Source: Raffaelea ambrosiae
Taxonomy: Eukaryota > Ascomycota > Sordariomycetes > Ophiostomatales > Ophiostomataceae
Direction: 5' to 3'
Assembly (NCBI GenBank): GCA_002778195.1
Contig: PCDI01000001.1
Location: forward strand, 1,276,174 to 1,340,173
DNA length: 64,000 nucleotides
In this document: one piece after another, positions 23,110-34,379 of the stretch
Layout of the letters: each line of letters opens with the position of its first letter
Position numbering within the stretch: the first letter of the stretch is position 1
Position numbers and translations under genes: made by a program
The notes under the pieces: model-generated
What the model saw: only the letters and a program-made list of their open reading frames with translations
The model's database searches: none
What the model was told of the DNA's origin: nothing

Positions 23110-23418
23110 GCCCTTTACACGCTCGTCGCTTACTGTCGATTCCTTCTCCCATGAATCGTCACTTTCAGGACGACCTTTCCATCGCACAAGGTATTCCGAC
23201 CTTCCTTAACGAGTTCGTTTATCGAGCAGCTCTATGCCAAAATGATTGCCTCTATACTGGGAGTATACTTCTTGAAACCTTTCGACCAGCTGACGGCTGA
23301 TATCGTTTTGTTTCTCCCATGTGTTGGCTGTGTGTGGGAAATCTTTCCACTTCACAAGATATAAAACTTTTCTTCCTCGCTTCCACTTGGTAAGCAGCTC
23401 CTCGACTTCCCATATGTT
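23110..23418 (-). other. Tandem chromodomains at the C-terminus of the recombinase relic
   Basis: Chromodomain 1 keeps aromatic residues at the three cage positions expected for methyl-lysine reading: Trp in ENIWEVEE, Trp in VKWKDF, and Phe in KDF. Chromodomain 2 has VRWKG but Arg where the third cage aromatic usually sits. The two are separated by about 30 residues that include a single TAA at 23206-23208, between ...DKRTR and GRSEY. This could be a former CAA (Gln), fitting RIP. If the stop is ancestral, chromodomain 1 would end a separate small protein. Confidence 0.75.
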
Positions 23419-24699
23419 TTCCTCGCAGTTAATTGCACTTGGAAAGCACGTTTTCTCTTGGCTGCTGATCAATCCGTCGAATGCTTTTATGGAGGTTCGT
23501 AATGGGGCGTCATCTCGTAGGTTTAAATGAATTAGTTTTGTTGGTATAGAACATTGAGTTGGGACTGTTTGTGGCGATATGTTTTGAATACCCTTCGATT
23601 TAGTTTATTTAAACATCTCCCTCGAGAAAGATTCCAGGTCGCGTGGTGTATGATAATTAGCGAGGGAAGACGACTCTAGTTCTATGAATTGGAACCTATC
23701 TTAAAAAGTTGTTTCGAGGTTTAGGTCGAATAACAAGGAGAGTGGCGTGGTACTCCTAGAGATATCTCTTAGTTCCGTTTAAAACACATTTGTGGGGATC
23801 TCGTAAATATCTTAGAATAAGGCACTTGTGAGGCTAAACCTGTTAGATACGTTAAGACTATAATTGAAAATCTGGTCTTTTGACGAATATGCGCGATATT
23901 TTTTAGTGACATTTGATTATTTTATTACAACTTCGAGGGTCCTTTTTAAGCAGCTTTTTTGTCGTTTTTTAGTAACCGGTTTAAAAATACTATGGATGTT
24001 TTTAAGGTAATGTTATAAATCTGTGCTATCTTTACACGTAACGGGGTATTGTTTATAAGGACACGGCAGCCGGTTTAAGTCGCGTCGACGTTATATATAA
24101 TTTTATAAGCAGGTATGAATATATCGTAGTTAATTTAGTCGATCGGTATACTGATACATTCGTTTTATGGTTGGGAAACTTCTATTACTAAAGTAATAAA
24201 GGTAATATTCGGCGTAAGCGAGAGCTGTGCGAAAAATCACCGGGTTGTAGCGGAATAGAGCATCTTGGTTGTCGATATGCTCGCGGTAGTGTGCCTCTCA
24301 TTCGGCCTTGCTGGTACTCTAGGCACTGTAAAGGAAATAGAACTGGGTATAGTCGTACTCCGTATTATAGTTTTTTTCGTAGTAAGAGAAAACATGTTTC
24401 CATTTTTTCTTCTTTGGAATCTTAGTAAGAGGACGGTGTGTTAATACACGTAAATTCCCGTGTTTTAAAGAGGAATTGGAAAAGGGGGTTGTCTCACTTT
24501 TCCATTTACTAATTACATGATTAGACGGAGTAATGGTTGTTAACGGGTTGTAAGACTTATTGGTATATAACACGATAGTCGTTTTTACAAAAAGCGATAA
24601 GGTCTCGAAGAGTTAAGATGCCTTCGGGGCTTCGTAGGTAAACTCGAAGTAATAGAGTATATGTTAAACGGTTTAGTTTTGGCTTTATATAGCGGGTAC

Positions 24700-25089
24700 G
24701 CTTATGTGAGGATATCGCGAGCCTGCTCGGATGCGTGCTTTGCGAGCTTCCTGCGAGCAGGCTAAGCACGTGCGGATAACCTGCCTAAGCACGTGCCACC
24801 CTCAACAGGGCACGTGACCGTGCAGCCAGCATAAGTCCGAAGGGAGGTGCGCTACGGGGCGCACGCACGGACCCCTGAGCGTGGCGCGGAGCTAGGGCTT
24901 CGTACGCGGCTTGAGGACGCTACGCACAAAGCCCCTTGGGAGCCCTCGATATAGCGAGGGCCTCCCACCCTTTGGAGAAGAAGGGGATAAGATTTAGTTG
25001 TGTAATCTACGAGATCCTACCTTCGTTAATGAGATACCTCTACCTTCTACAATCCTCTACCTGACTACAAGTACCACCCTAACAGCTTA
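24700..25089. mobile_element. Solo LTR, 380 bp, with perfect 5-bp target-site duplication GCTTA
   Basis: The LTR is 24,705-25,084, beginning TGTGAGGATATCG and ending CACCCTAACA (TG...CA ends). It is flanked by identical GCTTA at 24,700-24,704 and 25,085-25,089. It is GC-rich and unmutated, while sequence on both sides is AT-rich and RIPed. It lies inside the recombinase relic, between the basic AERKRLYEKRRK region and the LRSPEGI block. It is unrelated in sequence to the gypsy LTRs at 26-33 kb. The structure indicates insertion of a full element followed by LTR-LTR recombination. Confidence 0.88.
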
Positions 25090-26254
25090 AAGTGCCTTTT
25101 GCGCTAATCGCGTTGCTCATGGTCTTTTGGCTTAACAGGATAGGCCCGCACTTGGCTTTCTTGGTACTCTTTTAAAGCTTCTTGTTCGAGTTTTCGTCGT
25201 TTTTCATACAGTCGCTTTCGCTCGGCTTGAGCAATCGATCCAGCTTAGCACTTTAGTCGATCGAGTTTCACTACTATGTGAATGTATTTCACACGCTTCT
25301 TTAACTTTGCCTTCACTTTTAAGGGAAGAGTTTGCGGTAGATGCGCGTTCCGCTTCATTGTAGCCGAGCGAAAGTTTTAAATAAGGTCTTTTTTAAGATT
25401 GATTCTAAAGAATATAGCGGCGCCGTCTATAGTGTATATATCGTCGAAATAATGGTTTAAAAAGACTTTAGAGTTTCGTTATTTAGCGAATTTTAATACC
25501 TGTCTTATGGCTTCCCCACTGTCTATCACAAGTTGATTAGATTAGTAACGGCGTGCGGAGGGTTAAAGGTATACTAAACCAACCATTTGTTTTAATGAGG
25601 ATCTCGCGGCGAGGGGTATGGAGGCTTACGCTATTAACAAAGCCTACACGTACTACCCAATGAGAGGCTTGCTTACTCTATGCTATCGAGTCTCGGCTCT
25701 TACTCAAAGAACCGTCGGCAAACCATGTTAAGAAGATTAGTTAATCTTTCATAATATCTGCTCATTCCACAACTTAAAAATCTTCGCTCTTAAGCGGTTC
25801 GAGTGCGAGGATATCCTTAATGTTGTGGTAATCCTTAAGTGCTCTAAATGAAAGAATATTAACGAGCTAATGCAAATTTGGTTAAACATATAAAAGCGGT
25901 GGCAAGCCATCAAGTCCCTTCATCTTCTCTACTATAAAATGTTCGGGTTTATATAAAGGTTAACATTATATTAAAAGAAACTAACTAACAAAGTTTATAT
26001 CTTACTATTTTTCGTTTATTCCCTTATAGTATTCTTTTTTAAACCCCATTTTAAACTCTGAACTTCCGTCTTTTTACGAAACCATAAATTCGATGTTTTA
26101 ATAATATTAAAGATAAAACTTTTTATTATTTCCACTCGGCAGATCTCACCTTGTATATAGCTTAATATACTTTTTATAATCGTATTGAAGTGAAGTAGTG
26201 GGTGTTTAGTAAATTGGAATTATTTACGCGGTACTCGTCGTAAACGTAGTTATG

Positions 26255-26677
26255 TGTGACGAACACCGGGTTTTCAAGTGATAAACCTGCGTGGGAGTTT
26301 ATGTTGATAGGATAGTCAAGGCTTGGGGTTTATAATACTAAAGCGGTCTTGTTTCTTCGTGCGTGCGGGCGGGTGTTCGAGAGCTGTTAAGGCTATTCGG
26401 GCTTTGTTTTGAATACTTAGATTGACTACTGAAGAGTCTGACTCTTTTATCTGTTTGCTTTAGAGAGCGAGCTTGCTCTTTTATCTATTTAGGGTGATTA
26501 CTACTTCGTAATTAGGGTTAGTGATTATTACTAATTATTATTAATTATTACTAACTTTTTATAATTTTACATAATAAGTTACGTAATATGCTTTTCTACC
26601 CTTTTTAACCGTTTTCGTGGTTACGCTTACGGCTAATAGCGGGGCTTTGGTTAGGGGCGGCGACGCGGGTCGTAATA
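26255..26677 (-). repeat. 3' LTR of the gypsy element
   Basis: 423 bp. On the plus strand it runs TGTGACGAACACCGGG to GGCGACGCGGGTCGTAATA. The terminal CA has become TA, a RIP-type change at the inner edge. It carries the TGACTACTGAAGAGTCTGAC block shared with the LTR fragment at 11.7-12.1 kb. Confidence 0.9.
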
Positions 26678-28213
26678 TTATTCTCCTCTTTTATTGTTTT
26701 TACCCTCAAAAACTTAGCTTTGTTTTCTCCTTTCGTAAGTTCCCTCATTATGCTTCTTTAGGTTTTAAAGTCGTATTCTTTATAACGTCGCGCCGTTTTT
26801 ATTAACTCTATTAATTTCGAAGGTTTTGAGGTTATGCCGTGTTCGTTTTGTTCTTCGAAGGGGTTTTTTTGTTAGATGTTTAAGGGGGGGTTTCGTTATT
26901 TTACTTACGTTTGACGCGGGCGTTTTTATAACGGTTCGAAAGAGCTGGCTTTTCTTTATAAGTGTTTTTTCCCTTTTATGATTTTTTTTTTTAACTTTTT
27001 TATATAGTAAAGCGTTTTTTTGTTAAGTTCCGCCGCTTTAAAAGGGCCGAAAACCTGGCCGAGTAGGAGCTTTTAACGGTATAGAAGGCTTTTAACGAGG
27101 GTTTCGCTTATTTAATGCGTTTGAAGCGTTAAAAGGAGGAAGTAGTTACGAGAGCGAAAGATTTAACCGCTCGTGATTTAAAAACGTTAGATGAGTTAAA
27201 TACTACTAAAAAGCGCGAGCGTTAAAAGGCGGCTTATACTGAGGTGAATCGTGTGTTTATTAAAGAGTTTAAAGTCGTTACGTCGCTTTAGTCTTTAAGA
27301 GCCGTTGGTGTTGTTAATTAAGGTGCGGTGTTAAAGGGTTTAAATGTTTTCGCGGTGGATTCCTTTATAAAGTGAGTTTTTTATTTGTTATACGAGTTGT
27401 TATTTTATTATTAATTCCGTTTTTAGTAATCTTTTAGCTTTTACGGGGCATTCGTTAAGTTCGTAACGGGTTTTTATATATTTTTTAAGTTTAAGTAATT
27501 TTTCCATTTGATAAAGTAGCGAATTTATTTTCCCTTTCCTTTATATTTAACGATTTTTTTTACTTCGTATTTTACTTCGTCGTTATTAAGTTTTACGTTT
27601 ATTTCGGTTGAAATGTTTTTTAACGCTGGTTTTAAAAGTGAAATGTAGAAAACCGAGTGAATCTTCATTCCTTTTAGTAGCTCGAGTTTATAGTTTTATT
27701 TTAAGATTTTTTTTTGATTTTAAATGAGTTAAGCTTTTTGTGATTTAGTTTGTTATTTAATTTTTTAGTTTTAATGTTTTTATAAAATAGGTATATAACT
27801 TCTTCTTTCGTTAAAGTTGGTTTTTTAACTCTTTTTTTATTAACCTACCGTATTATATTTTCTTATATTTTTTTGAGGTTTTTTTAAAGTGTTTTTTATG
27901 TTTTTACTATGTTTTCTTTATATTACGAGGTTATTTATGTTTAGCTTTCTTTTTATATTAGTTATTAATACGCTTTTAAGTGAAATTTGTAGTTAACGTA
28001 AAACGAAAATATTTCAATCGTTTTCGTATTTACGTTATTATAAGCGAATTATATTAGTGGTAATAACTATATTTAATCGTTTTATAAATAGTTTATATAG
28101 CTTCGTAAGTATTACTTAATAATTTAGTTAATTCGTTTTGTTTATTCGTTCGTTTATAAGTAGAATGTTATAAACATTTTATATTTCGTTTTTAATTGTT
28201 TTATAAACGACTA

Positions 28214-28537
28214 TTAAAATTTGAATTTAAAGAGCTTGTTTTTATTTAATATAATTTCTTTTAATAACTCGTAATTGATTAAAATGGTTTTTAAGAATGT
28301 ATATACTAGCTCGTTTACGTTGTTTACTTTTTTATACGGTATAAAGTAAGCGTATTTCGTAAGTTTATAAACGATAACGAGGATATTATTATAAGTTGTT
28401 TTTATAAAAAGTTCTTTCGATTTCGGTAACTTTACGATAAAGTTTAAGTTAATAAATTCCCATAGTTTGGTAAGGATTCGTAATGGTTTTAGCAGTTTAT
28501 ATGGTTTATAACGTTTCGTTTTATTCTTTTTATACAC
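28214..28537 (-). pseudogene. Integrase remnant of the gypsy element
   Basis: Open stretch of 107 codons with the gypsy integrase pattern: KRYKPYKLLKPLRI, WEFINLNFIVKLPKSKEL, YNNILVIVYKLTKYAYFIPY, and LINYELLKEIILNKNKLF. Asp residues expected at the first two catalytic positions have become Asn (NFIVKLP in place of the usual DFI, and NKNKLF in place of D-R-D/K), consistent with G-to-A change. Flanking codons contain stops. Confidence 0.85.
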
Positions 28538-29689
28538 ATTATAGTTCTCGATAACTTTTACGATAATGTTTTTAATTTTAAGAAAGTCGTAATTCTTTTA
28601 ATTTCGTTTTGTAGTAGCTTTAATTCTTTAGTATTTATAAGCTCGTGCTTTATAAATGTTTTTAATGAGGTCTTTTTAATTTTCTCAAAGTATATAGATT
28701 TTATTATAGTAGTTGTGTTATAACCTTATAATTGAAAATTCTTCTTTTTTTTCGTTATTTTTTACTACTATATCTTTAGTTCTTCTTTTTAATTAAAGTT
28801 TATATTAGTTTTATATATTATTAACAATTATCGGTGTATTATTAAGTCTCTTTATTAGTTTTGTTATAAGAGTGTTATTACTTTCTACGATACCTTTTAT
28901 TAGTGGTTTATACGTTTGTTAAACGCGTCGGCTCTCCCGTTTTTTGTTTTTTTACGATAAGCGATTCGAAAATCGAATTACGATAAGAATTCCATTTATT
29001 GGGTTTGTCGTTTGTTTAACACCTTAATTATTATAAACTGTGTTAGGTTTTTATGGTTAGTGAAGACTTTTACCTGTTATTACGCTTCGATTAAATAATA
29101 TTATTATTTTTAAAACGCGTAGATAATTATTATGAGTTCTTTATCGTAAATAAAGTAATTAAGTTTTAATTCGTTTAATTTATATAAAAAGAAGGCGATA
29201 AAGTATAACCTTCTTTGTTTATTTCGTTGTTTTAGTTATTCTTCGATAACGTAGTTAGAAACATTTATTTTTACCTTATATTCCTTTGTTGAGTCCGCTT
29301 CGTATAGTATTAAGTTTTTAAAAACTTTCTTTTTAAGTTCTTTAAATGCTTTTTGTTCTTTTATTATTTATTCGAATTTTTGGTCTTTCTTCGTTAGGTT
29401 TATTAAGGGTCGTGCGATTTCTTCGTAACGATGAATAAACTATTAATAAAAGTTTACGAATCTTAAAAATCCTTTAACTTCGATAACGTTAGTAAGTTTT
29501 AACTATTTTTTAATAGTTTAAATCTTTTTTTTATTATTTGTATATATTCGAGCTTTATTATATAGCTTAAATAATCAACCTTTTTTTAATAAAAGTAGCT
29601 CTTTTTTAGTTTTATTAAGAGTTCGGCGTTTTATAACTTTTTTAAAACGTTTAATACGTGTTTCTCGTAGCTTTTTAAGTCTTTAAAGA

Positions 29690-30060
29690 AAATAAAGATG
29701 TTGTTTAAATATACGATGATCGTAATGTTTAAATACTCTTTTAACACGTTGTTTATTATATTTTAAAACGATGTAGGTGTATTCGTTAAGTTGAAGGGTA
29801 TAACCGTATATTCGTAGTGTTTATATCGCGTTTTAAAAGCCGTTTTTTATTCTTCTTCGTCTTTTATTCGGATTAGGTTGTAAGCCCCTCGTAGGTCGAG
29901 TATCGTAAACCATTATACTCTTTAAAGTTTATTTCGTAGCTCTTTAATAAAGAGTAGTGAGTAACGGTTTTTAATAGTAATGTCGTTTAATTGTTTATAA
30001 CCAATATATAACCGTAGTTTTCCGTTTTTCTTTAAAACGAATAAAATTGAGTATCTTGTT
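29690..30060 (-). pseudogene. Reverse-transcriptase remnant of the gypsy element
   Basis: Readable RT fingers and palm: LNDITIKNRYSLLFIKELR, TILDLRGAYNLIRI, then KTAF, HYEYTVIPF and VYLNNIFIF. The last is the YLDD-type box with both Asp changed to Asn. TAA and TAG codons interrupt (for example in place of Trp/Gln before WFTILDL). The gene cannot be functional. Confidence 0.85.
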
Positions 30061-33025
30061 AGCGAGTTAAATGGTTTAATATAACTTTTTTTTAGGTTTT
30101 TATTGAGATATTCTTTAAATGCTTTAAGTTATATTTCGTTTAATTCGTAAATTCGGTGAAATTTAAGCTACTTTCTTTCTTTCAAAGGTATTTCGTGGTT
30201 TTAGGGTTTGTGTTTTGGTAGGCTGGTGTTGAGTGTTTTTTAAAACATTTTGTTAGATTTTTAGTATTGTTTGGAGACTTGTGGTACGCTAGCTTTCGTT
30301 GTTTTTGTTAGTGTTCGTTTTTATTTTGATTTACTTACGGAGTACTATACTCGCGTAATGATTGAATTCTTCTTTGTTGTTAAAGATTTCTTAAAGCTCT
30401 TTTACTTTACTTTTTCTTTTAAGGGTATAGTGGTGTTTGCTTAAGCGCTTAGTTTTTATAAGTTATTTTCAAAAGTTAGTATTTATCCCTCGTCTTTAAT
30501 CGTTTCTTTTGTTAGTTAAACATCATTTTAATAGATTTAACTAATGGTTTAGTCGATTCGGGGATTATTTTTTTCGTAATTAAAGCAATTTTAATATAAT
30601 CTCATACGATGTTAATCTTATAATGTTAAGTGAGAGGTTTTTGAGTCGTCTTTAAACTAGGGTTGAGAGATAATTAGTTTCTTTATCAACTACTCTTTCG
30701 TCGTAAAATACGGTGTTTCCTTCAAAGGTGTTAAGTCAATAAGGTTTTTTCTTAGTTTTTTATAGTGTTTAATGTTTATTAATAAATGTAGGGAATATAT
30801 AGTTTCTTTAAGCGTTATAATCCACTATTACTATAACTAGCGTTTTATTATAAATAATTTATACTTCGATGTATGGTTTTGAAGCGTCGTTTTTTTTATT
30901 AGCTTTTACTAAAAACCTTCGTTTTTAAATCGCTTATAGTTCTTTTAACGGCGATTCGTGTTGTTTTTTTGTCGTTAATCGGCTTTATTTTAAAGGTTTT
31001 ATTACAAGCCTTTATGTTAGTCGAGGATTTTAGCTTGTACGTAGACGCGGTACTTCGAGTTCGAGTAACGGATTCAATCGTTTGGTTTCTTTATATAAGC
31101 TATTAAGTATTTTTTTTTTAATTTTAACACTACGTAAAATTCGTTTAAGTTGGTTTATACGATTTATTAATGTTTTAATTCGTCGTTTTAAAACGGAGTT
31201 TCGATTAATCGTTTTTAATAACGTTTTAAATAAACTCTTTAAACTACCTTTTCTTTAAAGTGGGTTTAACATTAATCGATAACGTATAATACTTATATAA
31301 CCTTTTTGTATTGAGGGTTTTTAAAGTTGATTTAAAAGTCGTCTCTTTTTTTTACCACGAGTATTCCTCTTTATTGGTATTTCGACGTTATTTATACAAG
31401 CGTTACTTCGAGAATAAAGAAGGTCGTAGTGTTATTATTTAGTGTTAGTGTTATATATTATTCAACGTAGTAAAGCATTCTTTTTTCTTACTATATAGTG
31501 TAAGCGAGTTTCTCCCTTCGTTCGATTAAAAAAAAGTGTTGAATTATAACGATTGTCTGCTCTTTATATATTTTACAATAGCGTACGACGTTGTCTTTTC
31601 GTCTTTAATAACCGTATTTCTTACACTCGTCTTTTAGTGTGAGTATATTGTTTTCTTTTACTCACTTTGAGTGGTACACTTAATAGTGTTAGTGTAAATC
31701 TTTGTTTTATATTACTTCGTGAAAGTTTTCGTAAGCTTCTTCGCTTCGAAGTTTATACTTTAATGGTTTAAAGTGGTTTCGTTTATGCGCGGTTAGTAAA
31801 CACTTTTATACGTATTTTACTTTATATTCGTCGTAACGGTATACGATAGCGGGCTTGTTTTTACGTTTAAGCTTCTTTAAGTACCAGCTTGCTCCGTCTT
31901 TTTCGAATTTGTAAATGAGGTAGTCGTTTTTTTAATACGCGGTTTAATTAAACGATGCGTGTTTAAGGTTTTTTATATTCGAGCCGATATCTTTAGCTTT
32001 TGAAACGATAGCTGCGTTAATTTATCGTTTAAACACTAGTTGTTATTGTTTTTTAAGTTGTTTATGGTTTTAAACGTAATGTTTTTATTATTCGTAGTTA
32101 AAGCACTTTTCTTTAGGTTTTTAATGCTTTATAACGTTTAGTTTTATAAAGTCTTTATACTATTAGTTGGTTTACGAGCGTTAATTTTTCCCTTTTTCGA
32201 GGTTAGCGCGTAAAAAAGCGTTAACTCATCCCTTCGACCGTTTTTATCCTTTTTTTATACGTCGTTCGTAAAAACGGTCGTTAATTCGTACGATTATAGT
32301 GATATATTCGAAGACTTCGCTTAATCGGTTATATTTAATAAGTTCGTCTTTTATAACGTTTTTAAGTCTTTAATAAAATTACAACATTAAGGGTTCGTTT
32401 TTTTAGTTTAATCGCAAAGCGATTTATTAAAAGCGGGTTATATACTCGAATACGGATCCCTTTTAGTAAAGGCGAAGAAGAGCTCGTTTAACCGTTCTTT
32501 CTTTATCGGGGCTTTTAAAGGCTCTTTTAATCGCTATTTCAAAGTTATAATAATTGTTAAATAGTTTTTACGTTTCGTTATTTTAATTATTTAAGTTTGA
32601 GTTCTTTAAAAAGTTGTATAAGCGTGGTTTAAACCATTTTAACGCGCTTCCCTTTAGTCGGCTGGTTACGAACTAAACCCTAATAACGTAAAGCTTAAAC
32701 TGGTCTTTATAATAGCGTATATAAGCGCGGAGCTGCGTTAAGAAGTTTTATAACGTCCCTTTAATACCGTCGAATGCTTTGAGTTTGTTTATCTTAAAGG
32801 CTTTTTTTTAATTCTTATCGTTAGCACTTGGGCTTAGAGTTGGTCGATCATACCTTTTAAAGCTATGATTTCTTATTAGTGGGCTTGGATTATTATAACG
32901 GCGCTTGTAATCGTGTTATTATTTATTTCGATAACCGAGGGAGTAAGGGTGTTAAAAGCCATTGTTGCTTTTTATATTATATAAAGAGGTAGCGTTAACC
33001 TATTTTTAAATAAGAGTAGTTAAAA

Positions 33026-33448
33026 TATGACGAACACCGGGTTTTTAAGTGATAAACCTGCGTGAGAGTTTATATTAACAGAATAATTAAAGCTTAAGGT
33101 TTATAATACTAAAGCGGTTTTGTTTCTTCGTGCGTGCGGGCGGGTGTTTGAGAGCTGTTAAAGCTATTCGGGCTTTATCTTGAATACTTAGATTAACTAC
33201 TAAAGAGTTTAACTCTTCTATCTATTTACTTTAAAAAGCGAGCCTGCTTTTTTATTTATTTAGGGTGATTACTGCTTCGTGATCGGGGTTAGTGATTATT
33301 ATTGATTATCATTGATTATTACTGACTCTTTGTGATCTTGCGTGATAGGTTACGTGATATGCTTTTTTACCCTTCTTAACCGTTTTCGTGGTTACGCTTA
33401 CGGCTAATGGCGAGGCTTTGGCTGGGGGCGGCGACGCGGGTCGTAACA
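33026..33448 (-). repeat. 5' LTR of the gypsy element
   Basis: 423 bp, TATGACGAACACC to GGGTCGTAACA on the plus strand. It differs from the other LTR by scattered C/T and G/A transitions in both directions, as expected when RIP hits the two copies independently after insertion. Confidence 0.9.
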
Positions 33449-33453
33449 TTATA

Positions 33454-34270
33454 ATAGTTAAAAAACCATAACAGTTTTTATATATAAACATAGTTTTTAA
33501 TGGTTAAAAACGTTATATCTCGTTTAATATTCTTCGCGCTTAGCTTTTCTTTTAACTCGCTTTAAATGAGCTTTTAAGTTGTTAATAACTATTATTTTAA
33601 ATAATATATTTATAATAAAAATGATAAACGTACCGAGGTTATAAAATACTTAACTTCTTTAAGAATAACTTTATAATGCTCTCGTTTTTAAGCACTATAG
33701 AATTAACGCATTTTAATTCGTATACTGCGCGGAGTTGCTTTTTCGGTCTTCGTGTTAAACCGTTCTTTTATCTTACGTTAAACTATCTCGGCGAAATGCT
33801 TTAAGGTTTATATGTTTTTTGAACTAAAGCTTAAGTATCTTTTTAAATAGCTGTTTTAAGAGTATATAAGTTGTTATGTTTATAAGTTATTTAGAGTTAA
33901 GAACCAACGCACGCGTTTTATATTTAGAGGTCTCGGTTATAAGCTATAAAGCTTTTTAGCTTTAACTACCTTCGAATAGAGTGCGAGTCGATGGTAGATC
34001 GATTAAAGAGTCCGTTCTCTAAAGTAAAAGCGATCACTTTATCCGAATTAGTTACTATTCTTCCACGTTTAACTCTATAAAAACACATAGCCGGGGAAGA
34101 TGATTTCAATATAAAGAAGTTTAAAAACGATTTAACGAAGTCAAAACTCGGTAATAGTATAGAAAATAAACGACGAGAGGGAGAAAACGTAACATATTTA
34201 AAGCAAAAAGAAGCCTTATCAATAAAACGGCACAAGATCACAAACATAAAGAAATTAAAGAATTAATAAA
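33454..34270 (+). pseudogene. RIPed unidentified coding remnant
   Basis: The final 290 bp (about 33,978-34,267) read in one plus-strand frame with a single TAA: MVDRLKSPFSKVKAITLSEL, then VTILPRLTL, stop, KHIAGEDDFNIKKFKNDL, REGENVTYLKQKEALSIKRH and a natural-looking stop. Upstream, other frames give fragments such as FELKLKYLF and CYVYKLFRVKNQRTRFIFRG. The composition is coding-like, but I do not recognise the family. It was contiguous with the DNA left of 26,250 before the gypsy element inserted. Confidence 0.35.
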
Positions 34271-34379
34271 ACTATATATTATACCACGGCTATAAAGCAA
34301 ACGCAAGGATTCATTTTCGCCTCCTTGAGTGTAAGTTTCAGGCTCCCCGAGATGCAGTTGTGATTTTTTACACATAGCT

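Larger units (their letters stand above)
23086..26254 (-). pseudogene. RIPed DUF3435-type tyrosine recombinase with C2H2-like region and in-frame tandem chromodomains
   Basis: Reads right to left. Recombinase C-terminal block GEAIRQVLKFA (25,485-25,517), then HYFDDIYTIDGAA, FRSATMKRNAHLPQTLP (about 25,330-25,380) and AERKRLYEKRRKLEQEALK (about 25,160-25,235). A solo LTR interrupts at 24,705-25,084. Then come LRSPEGILTLRDLIAFCK (24,600-24,655), and, after a frameshift, HVFSYYEKNYNTEYDYTQFY (about 24,330-24,395). Remnants of Cys/His-type segments follow to about 24,030. The same frame runs on, broken by about ten TAA codons, into chromodomain 1 (WEVEELLTKWKRGRKVLYLV, about 23,297-23,418). After one TAA (23206-23208) comes chromodomain 2 (EYLVRWKGRPESDDSWEKES, about 23,120-23,205), with the stop at 23086. 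DUF3435 proteins are tyrosine recombinases related to Crypton and Starship captain enzymes. The N-terminus is not found; the gypsy element begins at 26,255. Confidence 0.7.
26255..33448 (-). mobile_element. Complete but RIP-inactivated Ty3/gypsy LTR retrotransposon, 7.2 kb
   Basis: Bounded by two LTRs of equal length (423 bp), with target-site duplications TTATG (26,250-26,254) and TTATA (33,449-33,453) that differ by one RIP-type G-to-A. Coding direction is minus. A reverse-transcriptase block (LDLRGAYNLIRI, about 29,870-29,905) is followed by the catalytic box at about 29,690-29,715, where the Asp-Asp pair now reads Asn-Asn. The integrase core and surroundings are at 28,214-28,537. A purine-rich AAAAGAGGAGAA tract abuts the left (3') LTR, as expected for a polypurine tract. 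Gag should lie at about 31-33 kb but is too mutated to read. The RT-before-integrase order is that of Ty3/gypsy. Stop codons are everywhere, so it is non-autonomous. Confidence 0.92.
23500..34270. other. AT-rich RIP island
   Basis: Sharp rise in A/T with abundant TpA, loss of CpA/TpG, and stop codons in all frames. Recognisable coding remnants survive with D-to-N, Q-to-stop and R/H changes that fit C-to-T and G-to-A transitions. The left edge is gradual (23.2-23.6 kb, inside the chromodomain gene); the right edge at about 34,270 is abrupt. The one GC-rich interruption is the solo LTR. Confidence 0.9.

Noticed and set aside
33454..33970. Possible N-terminus of the recombinase beyond the gypsy insertion
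   Set aside because: The target-site duplication shows that this DNA was adjacent, and the minus-strand frames give fragments, but I could not match them to the recombinase N-terminus, so I did not extend the gene.
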